Shown here: positions 37,249 through 46,446 of the stretch, one piece after another
How positions within the stretch are numbered: the stretch's first letter is position 1
Layout of the letters: each line of letters starts with the position of its first letter
Assembly: GCF_002939785.1 (NCBI RefSeq)
Contig: NZ_MDEC01000006.1
Coordinates: 1-64,000, forward strand
DNA length: 64,000 nucleotides
Reading direction: 5' to 3'
Origin: Xanthomonas codiaei
GTDB lineage: Bacteria > Pseudomonadota > Gammaproteobacteria > Xanthomonadales > Xanthomonadaceae
Made by a program: the position numbers and the translations under genes
The notes under the pieces: model-generated
The model's input: only the letters and a program-made list of their open reading frames with translations
What the model was told of the DNA's origin: nothing
The model's database searches: none

Positions 37249-39402
37249 TCAGAAACTGGCGAACTGCGATTCGTCGATGGCATCGGCGGTCGCGGCCAGC
37301 GCGCCGATCTGGCGCACGTTGGTGCGCCGCGCCGGTGCGTGGATGGCCGTGGCCTGGCTGGCCTGTACCACCCGACGCGGACCCGGACGGCTGGCCTGGC
37401 TTGCGCCACGCCCGCCATTGCCCAGCCGGAAGAAGCCCATCAACTGCTGCAACTGCTCGGCCTGCGCGCTCATTTCCTCCGAGGTGGCGGCCAGTTCTTC
37501 GGCGTTGGCCGCGGCCGACTGCGTGGTCTGGTTCAACTGGCCCACGGCGGTGTTGATCTGGCTGACGCCGGCGGTCTGTTCTTCGGAGGCAGCGGCGATT
37601 TCTTGCACCAGGTCGGAGGTGCGGCGGATCGAGGGCACCATCTCGCCGAGCACGCGGCCGGCGCTTTCGGCCAGATCCACGCTGGAACCGGCGACCTCGC
37701 CGATTTCCTGCGCGGCGATCTGGCTGCGTTCGGCCAGCTTGCGCACTTCGGCGGCCACCACCGCAAAGCCCTTGCCATGTTCGCCCGCGCGGGCCGCTTC
37801 GATCGCAGCATTGAGCGCGAGCAAGTTGGTCTGGTAGGCGATGTCGTCGATGATGCCGATCTTCTTGGCGATGTCCTTCATCGCCACCACGGTGGCGCGC
37901 ACGGTGTCGCCGCCGTCGGCCGCTTCGCTGGCGGCCTTGGCGGCCATGCTGTCGGTGACGCGCGCGTTCTCGGTGTTCTGCGCGATGGAGGCGGTCATCT
38001 GCTCCAGCGAGGCGCTGGTCTCTTCCACGCCGGCGGCCTGTTCGCTGGCGGCCTGGGCCAAGGCCTGCGCGGTGGCGCTGACTTCCTCGGAGGCGCTGGC
38101 CAGGTTCTCGGCGTTGCGGTTGACCTCGTCGACGATTTCAGTGAGGCGGCTCATGGTGGTGTTGACGTAGCGCTGCATGTCGGCGAAGGCGCCTTCGTAG
38201 CGGCCTTCCACGGTGTGGGTGAGGTCGCCTTCGGCCATCGCGCCCATCACCTGGATCACTTCGGAGATGCTGCGCAGGTTGCCGCGCGCGCGCTCCACGG
38301 TCTCGTTGATGAAGGCCTTCTTGCCCGGCAGCTGCGCCAGCGGCGCATCGAAGTTGCCGCGGCCGAATTCGGCCATCACGCCCATGGCCAGTTTCTTCAC
38401 CGCGATATGCGCACCTACCATCTGGTTGATACCGACCGCCATGCTGCGGAAGTCCCCATCGAAGCGGGCGGTGTCGATGACCACGTCGATGTCGCCGGCC
38501 TCGTGTTCGGCCGACATGTGGTTGATCTCGGCGATCAGCCCGGTGAGATTGCCGCGTACCTGTTCGATCGTCTCGTTGATGAAGCGCTTCTTGCCCGGCA
38601 GCAGCGGCAGCTGCGCGGTGAAGTTGCCGCGGCCGAACTCGCCCACGCAGGCGATGGCCTGCTTCTTCACCGCGATGTGGCCGGCGACCATGGCATTGAT
38701 GCCTTCGGCCATACGGCGGAAATCGCCGGTGAAGCGCTGGGTGTCGATGACCACGTCGATATCGCCGGCATCGTGTTCGGCCGACATGCGGTTGACCTCG
38801 GCGACCATGCCGGTGAGGTTGCCGCGGATCTGGTCGACGATCTCGTTGATGAAGGCCTTCTTGCCCGGCAGCCGCTCCAGCTCGGCGGCGAAGTTGCCGC
38901 GGCCGAATTCGGCCACGCAGGCCATGGCCTGCTTCTTGACCGCGATGTGGCTGGCCACCATGCGGTTGATGCCATCGCCCATGGTGCGGAAATCGCCATC
39001 GAAGCGTGCCACGTCGATACGCGCATCGATGTCGCCGGCGTCGTGTTCGCGCGACACACGGTTGATCTCGTCGTTGACGTGGCGGATCCCGCTCTGCACC
39101 TTGCGCAGTCCGCGCAAGACATCGCTGGCCTGTTGCTCGCCGACCTGCGGCAGGGCGACATCGAAATTGCCGCGGGAGAAGGCGTCCAGGGTCGTGGTCG
39201 CCAACTCCAGCGAAGCGCCGGCGCGGCTGATGGCCCAGGCCAGCAGGGCGGCGCTGATCAACGCGGCGACCACGCTGGCAGCCAGCAGGGCGGCGTGCGA
39301 TAGCGTCAGCGCGAAGCCGGCGACGATGACCAGGACGGGCAGGGCGACGGCAAGCGCGGCGGTGAACCACAACTGCGTAGCGATCGGAAGACGGTGTGAC
39401 AT
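37249..39402 (-). CDS. Chemoreceptor (MCP) with a triplicated 90-residue linker and no periplasmic domain
   Basis: 717 residues. Two hydrophobic helices lie close together (~11-33 and ~37-58), with only a few residues between them, so there is no periplasmic ligand-binding domain. A HAMP-like segment follows, then three tandem units of exactly 90 residues (~119-208, 209-298, 299-388). Each contains EHDAGDID (EHEAGDID in the third), GDFRxM..GIN, HIAVKK, EFGRGNF and LPGKK. These read as successive HAMP-like signal-conversion modules. The signalling domain has the conserved hairpin tip [20 protein letters not shown] and a QFASF C-terminus, which may serve as a weak CheR/CheB tether. It probably senses cytoplasmic or membrane cues. 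Confidence 0.93.
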   Translation of the reverse strand: MSHRLPIATQLWFTAALAVALPVLVIVAGFALTLSHAALLAASVVAALISAALLAWAISRAGASLELATTTLDAFSRGNFDVALPQVGEQQASDVLRGLRKVQSGIRHVNDEINRVSREHDAGDIDARIDVARFDGDFRTMGDGINRMVASHIAVKKQAMACVAEFGRGNFAAELERLPGKKAFINEIVDQIRGNLTGMVAEVNRMSAEHDAGDIDVVIDTQRFTGDFRRMAEGINAMVAGHIAVKKQAIACVGEFGRGNFTAQLPLLPGKKRFINETIEQVRGNLTGLIAEINHMSAEHEAGDIDVVIDTARFDGDFRSMAVGINQMVGAHIAVKKLAMGVMAEFGRGNFDAPLAQLPGKKAFINETVERARGNLRSISEVIQVMGAMAEGDLTHTVEGRYEGAFADMQRYVNTTMSRLTEIVDEVNRNAENLASASEEVSATAQALAQAASEQAAGVEETSASLEQMTASIAQNTENARVTDSMAAKAASEAADGGDTVRATVVAMKDIAKKIGIIDDIAYQTNLLALNAAIEAARAGEHGKGFAVVAAEVRKLAERSQIAAQEIGEVAGSSVDLAESAGRVLGEMVPSIRRTSDLVQEIAAASEEQTAGVSQINTAVGQLNQTTQSAAANAEELAATSEEMSAQAEQLQQLMGFFRLGNGGRGASQASRPGPRRVVQASQATAIHAPARRTNVRQIGALAATADAIDESQFASF

Positions 39403-39493
39403 GGCGGTAGCTTCCTGGGGTCAGGGAACAACGAAACGAACGATGCGATTGGCGAACGACGACGCCGGCGATATGCAGGGATGACGCGGGCGC

Positions 39494-41497
39494 TCAGGCG
39501 GCCAGCGCGTCCTGCGGCGGAAGCAATTGCTGGACCAGGCTGGGCACGTCCAGGATCAGCGCGACATCGCCGCTGCCCAGGATGCTCGAGCCGCTGATGC
39601 CCTTGACCTGGGCGAACACCTTGGACAGCGGCTTGATCACCGTCTGCCATTCGCCCAGCAGGGTATCCACGACCAGGCCGAAACGCTGCGTGCCCTGGCG
39701 GATCACCACGATGCTCTCGCGTGCCGGCGTCTTGCCGCCGAGCGCGAACAACTCGCGCAGGCGCACATACGGCAGCACCCGGCCGCGCAGGTCGATGTAG
39801 TCGCTGGCATAGTCGGGCGTGAACTCCACGCACTCTTCCACCACATCCAGCGGTACCACGAACACCGACTTGCCCACGCCGACCTGGAAGCCATTGATGA
39901 TGGCCAGGGTCAACGGCAGGCGTACCGAAATGGTGGTGCCCAGCCCGGCGGTGCTGTCGATGTCCACCGTGCCGCGCAGCGCAGTGATGTTGCGCTTGAC
40001 CACATCCATGCCGACGCCGCGGCCGGACAGGTTGGTGACCTTTTCGGCGGTGGAAAAACCCGGCTCGAAGATCATGGCGAACACTTCGCGGTCGCTGAGC
40101 TGGCGGCCGGGTTCGACCAGGCCGCGTTCCAGCGCCTTGGCCAGGATCTTGTCGCGATTCAGTCCTCCACCGTCGTCGGTGATCTGGATGACGATGCTGC
40201 CGGAGTCGTGATAGGCGTTCAGGCCCACGGTGCCGCGTGCCGGCTTGCCGCGCGCCACGCGCACTTCGGCCGGTTCGATGCCATGGTCCATCGCATTGCG
40301 CACCAGATGGGTGAGCGGGTCGCCGATCTTTTCCACCACCGACTTGTCCAGTTCGGTGTCTTCGCCGGCCACTACCAGTGCGATGTCCTTGCCCAGCTCG
40401 CGTGCCACATCGTGCACCACGCGCTGGAAGCGGCTGAAGGTGCCGCCGATCTTGACCATGCGCAGCTGCAGCGCGCTTTCGCGCACATCTTCCACCAGTC
40501 CTGCAAGGATCGAGGCCGACTCCAGCAACTGCGCATCGCCGCTGCGCTGCGCGTTGGCATTGGTGCTGGCCACGGCAATGATGAGTTCGCCGACCAGATC
40601 GATCATGCGGTCGAGCTTGTCGGCATCGACGCGAATGGAACGCGCATCGGCGCCGCCGCGTGCGCCGCCGTCGGCTGCCGCGCGCGGCGGCGTGGCGGCC
40701 GGCACCGCGGCGAGTGCGCTGGCCGGTGCAGCCGTCGCCGGCGCGCTGGTCACCACGGCTGCCGCATCGGTCGGTGCCGGCACGGCGGCGATCTCCAGCG
40801 CGCAATCGTCGCGCACGAACTCGAACACGTCGTCGATGGCGGCGCGATCGGCATCGCTGCGCAGCAGGATCTGGAAGCCGAGATAGTTGGCCTCCGGATC
40901 GAGCTCTTCGAAGGTGGGCAGCTGGCTGTAGTCGGTGCTGATCGATTCCACCGAACCCAGGCTGCGCAGATTGCGGATCAGCTTGAGCGGCGAATTGCCG
41001 AAGCGCAGCGCGTCTGCAAACAGCGTCAGGCCGATGCGCCAGTAGCCGCTCTGTTTTTCCGGCGTGGCGTGTTGCGCGGCGGCTGCGGTGACGCCACAGC
41101 TGCTGCCTTGCAGGTAGGTCTGCAACTGCGCCAAGAGCGGTTCGGCTTCGGCGGCCAGCGCGGCCGGATCGGCATGGCTGGGGTCGGCGGCGGTTTCCAC
41201 CAATGCGTGGATGTGGTCGCAGCACACCAGCAGCAGCGCGATCAGTTCCGAACTCAGTGTCAGCGCTTCGTCGCGTACCAGATCCAGCACGCTTTCCACC
41301 ACATGGGTGAAGCCCACCAGCTGCGGCAGATCGAATAGGCCGCCCGAGCCCTTGATAGTATGCGCGGCGCGAAAGATCGCGTTGACCGCATCCGGCGAAG
41401 ACTCGCCGCGCTCGGCTTCGAGCAGGTGGCGTTCCATGTCTTCGAGTAGATCCCGGCTTTCGGCCAGGAACGTCTGCATCAGCTGATTCATGTCCAT
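39494..41497 (-). CDS. cheA: CheA: chemotaxis histidine kinase
   Basis: 667 residues from the ATG at 41497. Domains in order are the HPt domain with His46 (AAHTIKGSGG), a middle segment resembling P2-like regions, dimerisation helices (DARSIRVDADKLDRMIDLVGE), the ATPase with N-box HLVRNAMDHGIE and G boxes (DDGGGL, GRGVGMDVVK), and the C-terminal CheW-like domain (GVGKSVFVVPLDVVEECVEF). It phosphorylates CheB, CheY-type partners and probably the receiver-EAL protein. Upstream in-frame starts (41551) lack a ribosome site. It lies 19 nt after the STAS gene. Confidence 0.95.
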   Translation of the reverse strand: MDMNQLMQTFLAESRDLLEDMERHLLEAERGESSPDAVNAIFRAAHTIKGSGGLFDLPQLVGFTHVVESVLDLVRDEALTLSSELIALLLVCCDHIHALVETAADPSHADPAALAAEAEPLLAQLQTYLQGSSCGVTAAAAQHATPEKQSGYWRIGLTLFADALRFGNSPLKLIRNLRSLGSVESISTDYSQLPTFEELDPEANYLGFQILLRSDADRAAIDDVFEFVRDDCALEIAAVPAPTDAAAVVTSAPATAAPASALAAVPAATPPRAAADGGARGGADARSIRVDADKLDRMIDLVGELIIAVASTNANAQRSGDAQLLESASILAGLVEDVRESALQLRMVKIGGTFSRFQRVVHDVARELGKDIALVVAGEDTELDKSVVEKIGDPLTHLVRNAMDHGIEPAEVRVARGKPARGTVGLNAYHDSGSIVIQITDDGGGLNRDKILAKALERGLVEPGRQLSDREVFAMIFEPGFSTAEKVTNLSGRGVGMDVVKRNITALRGTVDIDSTAGLGTTISVRLPLTLAIINGFQVGVGKSVFVVPLDVVEECVEFTPDYASDYIDLRGRVLPYVRLRELFALGGKTPARESIVVIRQGTQRFGLVVDTLLGEWQTVIKPLSKVFAQVKGISGSSILGSGDVALILDVPSLVQQLLPPQDALAA

Positions 41498-41516
41498 GCG
41501 CGCGTCACCGGGTCCG

Positions 41517-41846
41517 TTAGTGAAGTCGTGCGTCGAGACTTGCGACCGCATGCGGATACAAGGCTTCGAGCAGGCCGAGTAGTTCGATCACATCGACCAC
41601 CGCGCGGCTGGAATCGGTGAGCGAGAACGGCCGTCCATCGGCCTGGATCGCCTGCTTGGTGGCCAGCAGCAACTGCAGGCCGGTGGTGTCGATCTCGCTG
41701 ACTGCGCCCAGGTCCAGGTGCAGCCCACCCGGATGCGCCAGTGCCGGTTGCAGCAGCGGCTTGAGTTCGGCGGCGCGACGGATCGTCATCTCGCCCTCCA
41801 GGGCAAGCGTCAACGGCGCGGGGAAATCGGACGATAGGGTGGTCAT
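41517..41846 (-). CDS. STAS-domain anti-sigma-antagonist-like protein, first gene of the che operon
   Basis: 109 residues. It has a single STAS domain: LTLALEGEMTIRRAAELKPLL at the start and the phosphorylatable turn EIDTTGLQLLL, where Asp53-Thr54-Thr55 replaces the usual D-S-S of SpoIIAA. A Thr at the switch position can still be phosphorylated. In che operons such proteins are common first genes and may act as adaptors; the role here is not known. The predicted FliA promoter lies ~110 bp upstream. Confidence 0.88.
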   Translation of the reverse strand: MTTLSSDFPAPLTLALEGEMTIRRAAELKPLLQPALAHPGGLHLDLGAVSEIDTTGLQLLLATKQAIQADGRPFSLTDSSRAVVDVIELLGLLEALYPHAVASLDARLH

Positions 41847-42341
41847 GGGTGCCTCGAGCGATGCGGTGCGCAGCGTGCGCGATGACGCGGGGAAGGTCGC
41901 TGTGGCGTGATCGGCGTGGGCGGGGTGCGCACGCCGGGCATGCCGGTCTATGCAGGTATCGGCGCCCGGCCGGAATATTTAGGTCAAATTCAGCGCGATG
42001 ACGGAAATGCGAAACCTGTCACTGCACGGGAATTAATTGCTCAGGTTTGTCGCAGACGGGCTCAGGGGCCAGATGTCCTGGACAGTCCCGGGGACAAAAG
42101 TGCCTGCAAGAGCCAGGCTCATGCTCGCGAAGTGCGCTGCCGCATCGGGATGATGCATCTGCCGCGGCGAACGCGAGCGATGCGATTCATCGCGCATCAC
42201 CGCAGTCGTTGGCGGCATGGAGATCCTCAAGCCTGCGCAAGCAAGCGCAGCGATAGCTGCAGGCAGGCACTGCGTTGCCTGCGCTCATCACCGCGCTTGA
42301 GCCTGTTTTCATGGCGCCACGGCGCGGCGCAATGATGTGCG
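41847..42341. other. Intergenic region upstream of the che operon
   Basis: About 495 bp between the STAS gene and the mfd-derived repeat. It contains the FliA-type promoter match at 41957-41981. No supported coding frame was seen. Confidence 0.5.
41957..41981 (-). promoter_or_regulatory. Probable FliA (sigma-28) promoter of the chemotaxis operon
   Basis: Read on the minus strand: TAAA (41981-41978), 14 nt, then GCCGATA (41963-41957). The flagellar sigma-28 consensus is TAAA, 15 nt, GCCGATAA; the match is exact in both boxes with one nucleotide shorter spacing. It lies ~110 bp before the STAS gene, the first gene of the che operon. Confidence 0.6.
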
Positions 42342-42470
42342 TCAGCCGGATACCAATGCCGCCAGCAGGCCGCATGTGGCGTTAAAGCGGTCCGCACCCT
42401 CGGGCGGCGGCAACTTGATGCGCAGTTTTTCCTGGCCATTCATCGCGTAGATCTTCGGCAGTTTCTGGAT
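42342..42470 (-). pseudogene. mfd: Second, diverged copy of the mfd 3' end (direct repeat)
   Basis: This 129-bp stretch matches the last 42 codons plus stop of mfd at 46318-46446 in the same orientation, with ~110 identical bases by hand count. The encoded tail reads KLRIKLPPPEGADRFNA here against KLRIKLPLPEGADRFNA in mfd, then the stop at 42342. Similarity ends abruptly at ~42470. It is a remnant left or produced by insertion or partial duplication of the 3.8-kb segment between the copies. Confidence 0.85.
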
Positions 42471-42515
42471 CGTCACGGCCACTTCGAACACCACGGATAC
42501 TGCACTGCCGATGGC

Positions 42516-45461
42516 GTGGACAACCCCACCGCCACGCCCATCGTCGCCAGCTACCAAAAGGCCCGCGAACTCAGGTACCGGGCCACCACTGCCGCCGCCG
42601 CACTCGCTCTCAAAGATGCGCCTGCGCCCGCTGATCCGTATCGCCAGCCGGCCAACGCCACCGACCGCCCGAGCCTGAGCACCGCCGACTGGCGACACGA
42701 TCCGGCAGACGGACAATGGCATCGTCTGGTCAAGACCGCGGTCTCCGGTGCCAACGAGCGCGGCAGCTACGTGCAGGAGACCGCCTTGCCGCCACGCGCG
42801 GCCGAACTGGAGGCGCAGGCGCAGGCCACCATCGCCTGCAACATCGCCAACAGCCCAGGGGCGATCGCCGCGCGTTATGAACTGGCCTACCACCGCAGCG
42901 GCTGGGCCGCCGATGGGCTGCCGATGTCGCCGGCCGTGCAGCAAGCGTTGCCGGATCCTGATGCGCTGACCGCCTCGGACGGTCAGCGCTACTACCGCAA
43001 CATGGAAGGCCAGTGGACCAGCCACGGCGCTCCGCCCGATGCCAATCGCGTGCTGGAACTGGAGACCACGCGCGCCATGCTGCAGCCGGCGCTCGCCGAG
43101 CAGGCCCAGGCAATTGCCGCCATCCGGCAAATCCCGCCGTCGCCGCAGGACGTGCAGCGCGAGCAGACGCTGTACCGCTACCGCATCGTGGGCACGGAAC
43201 TGCAGCCGCACTGGCGCGAAGCGATCGAGCTGGCGACACAGCGCACCCGCGAAGCGAAAGGACTCGCAGGCGATGGCGCCATGCAGCTGCAGCGGGGCCC
43301 CGGCGGTCAGTACGGCGCCGACAGCCCGATCGTCCATCTGCAGCGCGGTGCCGATGGCGTGGCGCGCATTGCAGCGGTCACCAGCACCGAGGACATCCGT
43401 CAGGCGCTGCAGGAGGTACGTGCGCAGCAACGGCAGCAGCCATCATCGCCCGACCAACCAGGCCGCCACGTCGCATCCGCGGCGTGCCCATCTGACGGCG
43501 CTGCCGATGCCGATACGTCTGGCGCCTCTGCCGCGTCCAGCCCGCAGTTGCTGCTGGATGTGCAGGCGCGCACGCAGGCCGCCCACGCGGCCCAGGAGCG
43601 TCAGGAACGCATCCAGCAGGATCGCCTCGCGCAGGAGCAGCATGCCGCGCAGGTGCGCGAACACCTTCAGCAGGCACCATCGGAGCACGACGACCGCGGC
43701 CGCGCCGAGCAAGCACTCCAGGCACGCGCGGTGTTGGCCGCTCAGCACGACACGCAGGAGCAACGCGAGCGGGCAGAGCGCCTGCTGCAGGAGCGCCAGG
43801 CACAGACCAGCCAGCAGCGCGAGCTCCAGCAGCGTGAAGAAAAGGACATCCAGCAGCGTCACACGCAGCACGCCCGACACCACGAGCAGGAGCAACGCAA
43901 CACCCAGCGTGTGCAGCAAACCGATCTGGCGCGCGACGCCGAAAAGCACCAACAGCCGCCGCCGGAGCAGGACCCGCAGCAACGCGCATCGGGATTCCCT
44001 CAGGCCCAGGACGTCGAGCAACCGGTTCCCGCGGGGCAACACGTCCAGCGGGTTCAAGCGAAGGATGCGCCTCCTGGGCAGGCACAGGAATCTTCACTGG
44101 GCCACGCGGCGGCCGCTGAGGCACAGCGCGTCCCGCTGCAGGCCGCAGAGCAGGAGCAAGCAGCCGTCTCCCCTGCGCCATCGGAGCGCTTTGTCGCAGA
44201 GGCACTGCCAGTTCCGGCCCGGCAGCAGGCACGCGAGGACGCTGTACCGACCACACCCGACATGCCGGCCGCGCGCACGTCGCTGCTCGAGACCGAGACC
44301 GCACAGCAAGTCACGCTGGATGGGCCCGCACAGGAGTCTGACGCCCAACACGGCCGGAAGGCGTTTGCCCAGGACACGGCGGTGTCGCATATCACGCCCA
44401 CAACCGCGTGGCGCGATGCGGACCTGCGCAACCCCGAACCGCAAGCCCCGGCCCCGCCGCAGGGGCCATTTCCTGCGGAGCCGCCGGACGCACAGAAACA
44501 TCCACCACGGGTCGCGCTCATGCATCCGCAGGTGCCATCCACTGCGTCACTGGCCGACGAGCGCTACGAGACGGCGCCCGCGCAGGACCTGCAGACACGA
44601 GCGCCGACTGTAGCGCAGGAGCCAGCTCGGCCGCCTCCCTCCACCCGCTTGGAGGACACCACGGTGCGGTCACCGGAGGCAGGTGGCACCGATCGCGCTG
44701 TGGCGCTGCCCGAACATGCACACGCTGCGGTCCAGGCGCCTTTGGCATCGCAGGTCGCCGCCGCCGCTGTCGATGGTGCCGATGCGCCCGCCCGCCCCGA
44801 CCCGGCGTCGCCAACGCCGCCGACGATGCGTGCACTGCGGGCGCAACTCGAGCAGGAGTTCGCGCGAAACGCCCGGATTGCCGAACAACGGCAGGCACGG
44901 GTGGCGCGCGGAGAACTGCCGTTCACAGAGCTGGAACTACGCGGCGAGCACGACCCCAATGGCGCCGTGGCGAAGGTGGACGCAGCCTATCCGCCGCGCG
45001 AGGCGATGGCACAAGGAAGTACGCCCGACACCGCCAGTGCTGCCACGACGCAGCCTGGCAACGCACACGGGGATCTGCAGCCGCCGCTGCACAAGGACAT
45101 CAGCGCAACCCCGGACGTCAACGATCTGCTGTATGCCCTCCACTCCAAGAACGATCTGGCCATCGACGAAGCGCTCAGGCGGATTGCCGGCAACCCGGTC
45201 GCCAATGCGCTGGCCCAACGTGGCCGTGACCATCTGCAAGCCAATGCCCAGCAGGAGGCGCAGGAGCAGGTGACTGCACGTCAGGCGTTGGGAATGGACG
45301 TGACCGCGGAGGTACAGACCAGCCGTGGCCCGATGATGGTGTTGACGCTGCCGCAGTTTGCCACCGGCCCCATGATGCACTATGGCCCTCAAGGGGACGG
45401 CGGTGGCGGTGGAGACGGTGGCGGAGGTGGAGGTGGCGTAGGAGGCGGTGGTGGTGGATAG
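42516..45461 (+). CDS. Large Gln/Ala/Glu-rich protein, probably 5'-truncated
   Basis: 981 residues from a GTG with no clear ribosome site. The N-terminal ~240 residues look globular (WRHDPADGQWHRLVKTAV, YHRSGWAADGLP, GQRYYRNMEGQW). Residues ~350-480 are a dense Gln/Arg/Glu coiled coil (REELQQREEKDIQQRHTQ type). A Pro/Ala-rich stretch follows, then a more ordered C-terminal part (NDLLYALHSKNDLAIDEALRRIAG) and a poly-glycine tail. The same frame stays open upstream through the mfd-derived repeat without a start codon, so the original N-terminus was probably lost at that junction. No signal peptide, TM segment or XVIPCD. The family is not recognised; the architecture recalls large Xanthomonas effector or mobilisation-type proteins. 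Confidence 0.6.
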   Translation: MDNPTATPIVASYQKARELRYRATTAAAALALKDAPAPADPYRQPANATDRPSLSTADWRHDPADGQWHRLVKTAVSGANERGSYVQETALPPRAAELEAQAQATIACNIANSPGAIAARYELAYHRSGWAADGLPMSPAVQQALPDPDALTASDGQRYYRNMEGQWTSHGAPPDANRVLELETTRAMLQPALAEQAQAIAAIRQIPPSPQDVQREQTLYRYRIVGTELQPHWREAIELATQRTREAKGLAGDGAMQLQRGPGGQYGADSPIVHLQRGADGVARIAAVTSTEDIRQALQEVRAQQRQQPSSPDQPGRHVASAACPSDGAADADTSGASAASSPQLLLDVQARTQAAHAAQERQERIQQDRLAQEQHAAQVREHLQQAPSEHDDRGRAEQALQARAVLAAQHDTQEQRERAERLLQERQAQTSQQRELQQREEKDIQQRHTQHARHHEQEQRNTQRVQQTDLARDAEKHQQPPPEQDPQQRASGFPQAQDVEQPVPAGQHVQRVQAKDAPPGQAQESSLGHAAAAEAQRVPLQAAEQEQAAVSPAPSERFVAEALPVPARQQAREDAVPTTPDMPAARTSLLETETAQQVTLDGPAQESDAQHGRKAFAQDTAVSHITPTTAWRDADLRNPEPQAPAPPQGPFPAEPPDAQKHPPRVALMHPQVPSTASLADERYETAPAQDLQTRAPTVAQEPARPPPSTRLEDTTVRSPEAGGTDRAVALPEHAHAAVQAPLASQVAAAAVDGADAPARPDPASPTPPTMRALRAQLEQEFARNARIAEQRQARVARGELPFTELELRGEHDPNGAVAKVDAAYPPREAMAQGSTPDTASAATTQPGNAHGDLQPPLHKDISATPDVNDLLYALHSKNDLAIDEALRRIAGNPVANALAQRGRDHLQANAQQEAQEQVTARQALGMDVTAEVQTSRGPMMVLTLPQFATGPMMHYGPQGDGGGGGDGGGGGGGVGGGGGG

Positions 45462-45502
45462 TCCACGCAAGATGCGCTGCATTGACGCTTTGGAGAGAGA
45501 CG

Positions 45503-46141
45503 ATGAACGGTCAGAACATTCCCGAACTGTTGCAAGCCAACGCCATCCTTGGGGCGTCGAATCAGAAGTTGCAGGAAACCATCGATGCCATGGCCGTGCT
45601 GATTGCGACCATGCAGCAACGCGACGACCGCATGCATGAGCAGGTGCGGCAGCAGTTGCAGCGGTTGCAGGACGCGGTCAACAGTGCCGATCTGCGGGTC
45701 AACCGGATGGTGGAGAGCGCGCTGCCGCGGCTGGTGCAACTGAGCCAGCAGGCGCTGGCCCCGGCGGTGGAGCGATTCGACGCGACACTGGCCGCGGCCG
45801 GGCAGAGGCTTGGGCAAACCACGCAGCGTTTTACGCATGCGCAACAGTCTCTCGAAACCACCGTCACGCGGCGCATGTGGGTCGCTTCAGTCAGCCTGCT
45901 TGCGGCAGGCGCCCTCAGCGTGATGGTGGCAGGCTACGCGCTTTACACCGCCAAGGCGGCGGCTGCCGAAGTAGCGCACTACCGTGCAGAAGTAGCGTAT
46001 CTGGACAGGGTCATGCGCGCGGACCTGGTGCCCTGCGGCAAGGATCGGCTATGCGCGGTTTTCGAGAAGAAAGCCACACGCTATGGTGATCGCGCCCAAT
46101 ACCGGGAGATTGCACTGCGCGCTCCCGCGTCGCAGCCATAA
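45503..46141 (+). CDS. Coiled-coil single-pass membrane protein of unknown function
   Basis: 212 residues, starting at an ATG after GGAGAGA. The first ~120 residues are a long amphipathic coiled coil (LLQANAILGASNQKLQETID, QVRQQLQRLQDAVNSA). One hydrophobic helix follows (MWVASVSLLAAGALSVMV, ~130-150), then a ~60-residue C-terminal region with two Cys residues (DLVPCGKDRLCAVF), likely a disulfide if outside the cytoplasm. It lies 41 nt after the 981-residue gene, so the two are probably co-transcribed. No family recognised. Confidence 0.65.
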   Translation: MNGQNIPELLQANAILGASNQKLQETIDAMAVLIATMQQRDDRMHEQVRQQLQRLQDAVNSADLRVNRMVESALPRLVQLSQQALAPAVERFDATLAAAGQRLGQTTQRFTHAQQSLETTVTRRMWVASVSLLAAGALSVMVAGYALYTAKAAAAEVAHYRAEVAYLDRVMRADLVPCGKDRLCAVFEKKATRYGDRAQYREIALRAPASQP

Positions 46142-46317
46142 GGGCGGCTAGAGCAGAGCAACGGCGCCTCGGTCTTGGATGTATGCAGACGGTGCGCGGC
46201 ATCGAGCAGAACATGCCGCGCTTGGTTGCAACATCGCTGGTCTGCGCCAACGGCCATTTCCGATCATTCGCGGCTGCCACAGGCGTGCTGCCGGTGTGAC
46301 GAGAAACGCCGCCGTCG

Positions 46318-46446
46318 TCAGCCCGGTGCCAGCGCCGCCAGCAGGCCGCGTGCGGCATTGAAGCGGTCCGCGCCCTCGGGCAACGGCAACTTGATGCGCA
46401 GTTTGTCTGGGCCATCCATCGCGTAGAGCTTCGGCTGCTTCTGGAT
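46318..46446 (-). repeat. Direct repeat within the 3' end of mfd
   Basis: The partner of the copy at 42342-42470. Together they bound ~3.85 kb with the two unknown genes. Similarity starts exactly at the mfd stop codon. Confidence 0.85.

Noticed and set aside
39527..41338. Open plus-strand frame of 603 codons opposite cheA
   Set aside because: Antisense of cheA with low-complexity His/Gln/Gly composition.
42342..43430. Minus-strand frame of 362 codons ending in the mfd-like tail as one gene
   Set aside because: Only the last 42 codons match mfd; the rest is antisense of the 981-codon gene.
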